Source of the DNA: Lunularia cruciata | Taxonomy: Eukaryota; Streptophyta; Marchantiopsida; Lunulariales; Lunulariaceae | Assembly: GCA_948567375.1 (NCBI GenBank) | Contig: OX419762.1 | Location: 50,325,034 to 50,389,033 of the forward strand | DNA: 64,000 nt | Direction of reading: 5' to 3' | Shown here: positions 61,176 to 64,000 of the stretch, piece by piece | How positions within the stretch are numbered: the first letter of the stretch is position 1 | Layout: each line of letters starts with the position of its first letter | Notes under the pieces: model-generated | The model's input: the letters and a program-made list of their open reading frames with translations, nothing else | Database searches by the model: none | What the model was told of the DNA's origin: nothing | Position numbers and translations under genes: made by a program

Positions 61176-61319
61176 CTCCTTATGTGATATATATTGTAGA
61201 TAGGTGACTAACAATGAGGCTCAATAGTTCTCGGCCTCTTGATCTTTGCTCACCATAGGGCACATCACATATTTGGAGTTGATAGCTAGAGTTAGAGGGA
61301 CTAGAATTGGGTCTACCTT

Positions 61320-61560
61320 GAAGTGAAATTGTAGAGAGCTCATTTCTTCTATGTTGAGCCTTCAGGCTCTTGGTTATGCTGGATAGAGGCCAATAAGTGT
61401 CACTTTGATTCTCTTAGCTAGAGTGGGTGTGGCTTGAAAATATAATCAAGGCTTGTTGGTAGTGTATATTAAAACTTTAGTGTTCAATTGTGCTTATATA
61501 GTGTAGGATGTTGATAGCAATGTATGTTGTGTAGCAATGTATATATGCACAACATACCAT
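61320..61560 (+). repeat. LTR-like unit, right-hand copy
   Basis: Matches the units at 51,990-52,760: AGAGCTCATTTCTTCTATG, ATAGAGGCCAATAAGTGTCA, TCTCTTAGCTAGAGTGGGTG and GTAGGATGTTGATAGCAATG. Its position just after the PHD finger fits a 3' LTR. Confidence 0.55.
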
Positions 61561-62547
61561 AGAGGAGTTCACCCAATTGGCATTTGCCAATGACACATAT
61601 TTGGGTGATCTACTTTGCCAGAGCTCACTTCATAGCTTTATGTCAAGTCGTAACTACTTTTCTATCATATCTCTTTCCATCACTTTCTAATGATACCCAT
61701 ATATTGTGTCCTTTGGATGATATAGTATGAACCTTGTTTGCTTTTACACTCCATCTAGAGACCTTGGGCTTGCAAGTCCATACTTGTAGATGTAAGGCCT
61801 AGAGTCCATGGGTGGTTCACATTTCCCACTAAAGTCCTAATTCTTAATAAGAGGTTTGAGAGTTTTGGCTTTTCTCTAAAAGAGTATGATTTTTGTAGCT
61901 CGTCTATCTCATACATTTTTGTGCAGACTATACCTTATGTTTATTTACTTTCTCAATTGAAAAACCCACAATTGGATTATTATATTTTTACAAGATGTTG
62001 TTTCCCTAGAGCCTCTTATCTAATATGTAATTATGCATACATAAATATACTTCTACTTCATCTAAATATTTTTAATCGTACCATATGCCATAATTTTACT
62101 ATTTTGTATAGCTCTATACCTGAACACAAAGTGAATACAATAGAGAAGAGTAAATAAAGAGAAAAAATATGTGCACAAAACTTAAAGAACATGAAATGAT
62201 CATTAATTTGAAGAGTCAAAATTCTTGAGAGAGTGCAATAATAACTTTCTGACCCTCTTTCCTCTTGCGTAGCTATATACTTGAAGATCTTGGACCTAGC
62301 AACTTAATTATTATTGGACTCTCTCAAGACTTTTATCTGTTCAACTTAATAGGCCTTTCATGTTCTTTTAAGGTATGTGTCTGTATTGTTCTCTTTATTT
62401 ACTTATATCTATTGTACTCAATTTGTGTTCTTGTTTCCTAAGATCCAAGATAACTTTTTAATCTTTCCTTATGTCCATACTTTTCACATGAGTGTGCTAA
62501 GATATCCCAATGACTGCATAAACCTTCTTCTTAAATGAGAGAAATTG
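61561..62547. other. intergenic, AT-rich
   Basis: No gene seen. It may include the outer part of the LTR. A degenerate pair of segments around ACTCTCTCAAGA (62,227-62,235 and 62,317-62,330) is inverted. Confidence 0.35.
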
Positions 62548-62612
62548 GCGACCGTGTAGGATAACAAGAAGGATCAAGCATTCAAGCCATACAACTGTAA
62601 ACTATGGGGCTA
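62548..62612 (-). mobile_element. degraded LINE 3' tail
   Basis: GGCGACCGTGTAGGATAACAAGAAGGATCAAGC, then CAAGCCATACAA and TATGGGGCTAAGTC, matches the tail family with an internal deletion of the GGGAAGACCCC arm. Confidence 0.6.
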
Positions 62613-62799
62613 AGTCATTATTTTTAAATTTTTTAGTTGTTCTTTTTGAGTGAAACAATAATCTATTCTGAAAGTATCTACTATTATCGGGGGAGTTTGG
62701 AGACACGAGAGGAGAAGGAGAGACTCAAGAGGAAAGATCTATATTTTTCTGAGTGCTCTCTAGATATAGCACTTGAGTGAATAGTTGATTCTGTTCATT

Positions 62800-64000
62800 T
62801 TTCAATTTCAGTTCCATTGGTACATAGATTGAAGACTATGGAGAATTGAGCAAAAAGTTATGAGGGTATTTAGGATTTTTAGGATTTGAGTGATCATTAC
62901 ACATTAAGAGTGATGGGACAGGAATTTTCATTTCTAATCTCTTGGTTTCATGGGAATTTAGTTTAAAATTTTTGGAGATGGAAATTGAAAGTTATGAGAA
63001 TTTATGGGTTTTAGGGTTTGGAGAGATTGTATTTTCTTACGTGAGTTGGGATATAAGGGGTTGTGGTTTTGCAGGTATGGGGAGATATGGAGAGGAGCAT
63101 CATGTGTTACTATCATTATTCTTGTGTTAGCCATAGCTATACCTTCCTAGGTAGAGCCGCCTAGAGCGGCTTGAGATACACCATGCTTGGTTTGTCATCA
63201 ACGCTTTACCTCACAAGGAGTAAAGACACATGTGGGAAGGATGTACAAGGACTATGATTGGACCACTTGGGATGCCCATGTGAGGTGAGTGATCATATTG
63301 ACAATAGTGACACTCAAGATTATGCCTACTTCTTCCATCCCTTCATTGACCGTTCCAAGGATACCAACCAAGTTGTAGGAGTTGTTAGCTTCTCAAGTAG
63401 ATTGCATTTTGGGGTTATTTGAGACTAGTTTTCCATGTCCATGTCTATTCCATAGGCTACCCCGCACACTCCATGATGAGGCTAGATAGGCTTTTTTCCT
63501 ACCACTTGATTTTTTGGCACGTGATTCCTTGTATGAGTTAGCATGGTTCCTATTCCTCTTACTCCCTCGATGGTGTCTTTGTTATGCTAGAGGAGGACAT
63601 GTAGGGCATAGAGAGGTGGTTGCTAGATTTTGTTGATTTTGAGCAAGGGATTAAACGGCCCTTCAAGAAGAGTCTATTAGGGCTACATGTTTTAGGAGAC
63701 AAGTTTTGCCACATGATACCATAGATTCCACTTGATTATGATGGTGTAGGACATTGGGTCAAGCAGGAGAGTTTAGTAGAGCAGCATGAGCACTACACTC
63801 TTTGTCTATGGCTAGTCCTACTGATGAGATTATCTCTTCCTTACATTCACTATATCCTATAGCAGTAGGAGGACTACCACTAGAGGTTTATTATCAGCTT
63901 GAGCAACCTTTATGTCTTGATAGGTCACTTTTTGCATAAGCCTTGTGCACTACCTCTCACCCTTCCTCAAAAGGCTTGTCAAGGATGGTATATGAGCACC
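62800..64000 (+). mobile_element. second long R2-like LINE copy, 5' part (runs off window)
   Basis: Plus-oriented and collinear with the minus copy at 37,385-40,810. The leader aligns from about 62,800, and the ORF start is mutated (AGCCATAG where the other has AGCCATGG). The C2H2 finger CLVCHQRFTSQG and KTHVGRMYKDYDWTTW lies at about 63,180-63,275. Later come FETSFPCPCLFHRLPRTLHD, PLDFLARDSLYELAWFLFL and GGHVGHREVVARF. The window ends near the start of the RT domain. Several stops are present. Confidence 0.72.

Noticed and set aside
1-64000. Bacterial or organellar origin of the window
   Set aside because: Multiple phase-consistent spliceosomal introns, eukaryote-specific families (LIM, UIM, PHD) and nuclear retroelements rule it out.

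Overview
The window looks like nuclear DNA of a non-seed land plant, most likely a bryophyte such as a moss. Three well-conserved genes have many small exons with GT/GC...AG introns. They are a mitochondrial COQ8-type ABC1 kinase, a thylakoid-lumen 15 kDa protein and a DA1-like ubiquitin-dependent peptidase. Long intergenic stretches are full of decayed retroelements. The organism is an inference; no marker gene fixes the species. Nothing looks bacterial: no operons, Shine-Dalgarno sites, rRNA or CRISPR array.

Layout. 1-11,000: mostly anonymous, with one plausible small gene at 3335-3808. 11,036-16,436: three copies or tails of one R2-like LINE family, separated by AT-rich DNA. 19,344-23,579: COQ8 on the minus strand (8 coding exons, one with a GC donor). 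25,625-29,038: the lumen protein on the plus strand (6 exons), divergent from COQ8, with a LINE tail between them and a copia-like LTR in its fourth intron. 32,161-33,541: a broken pogo/Tigger transposase. 34,105-41,289: LINE copies, including a near-complete but inactivated one at 37,385-40,810. 45,081-49,723: DA1-like gene (11 exons). 51,900-61,560: a badly decayed Ty3/Gypsy-type retroelement region. 62,548-64,000: another LINE tail and the 5' half of a second long LINE copy that runs off the window.

Two element families stand out. The LINE combines an N-terminal C2H2 finger, a reverse transcriptase, a Cys-Cys-His-Cys knuckle and a restriction-like endonuclease. Its 3' tail has two conserved hairpins and no poly(A). 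At least eleven copies or tails lie in this window. Several have 9-14 bp target duplications, and most of these share a TTTAAC/TTTAGC-like core at the 3' junction. The LTR-element region carries a C5-cytosine DNA methyltransferase reading frame, then RNase H and integrase, then a PHD finger. Both families are strongly CpG-poor except for the young LINE copy at 11,047-11,874, which fits decay by cytosine methylation.

Exon coordinates were worked out by hand from splice signals, phase and homology remembered from the families. No search or alignment was run.
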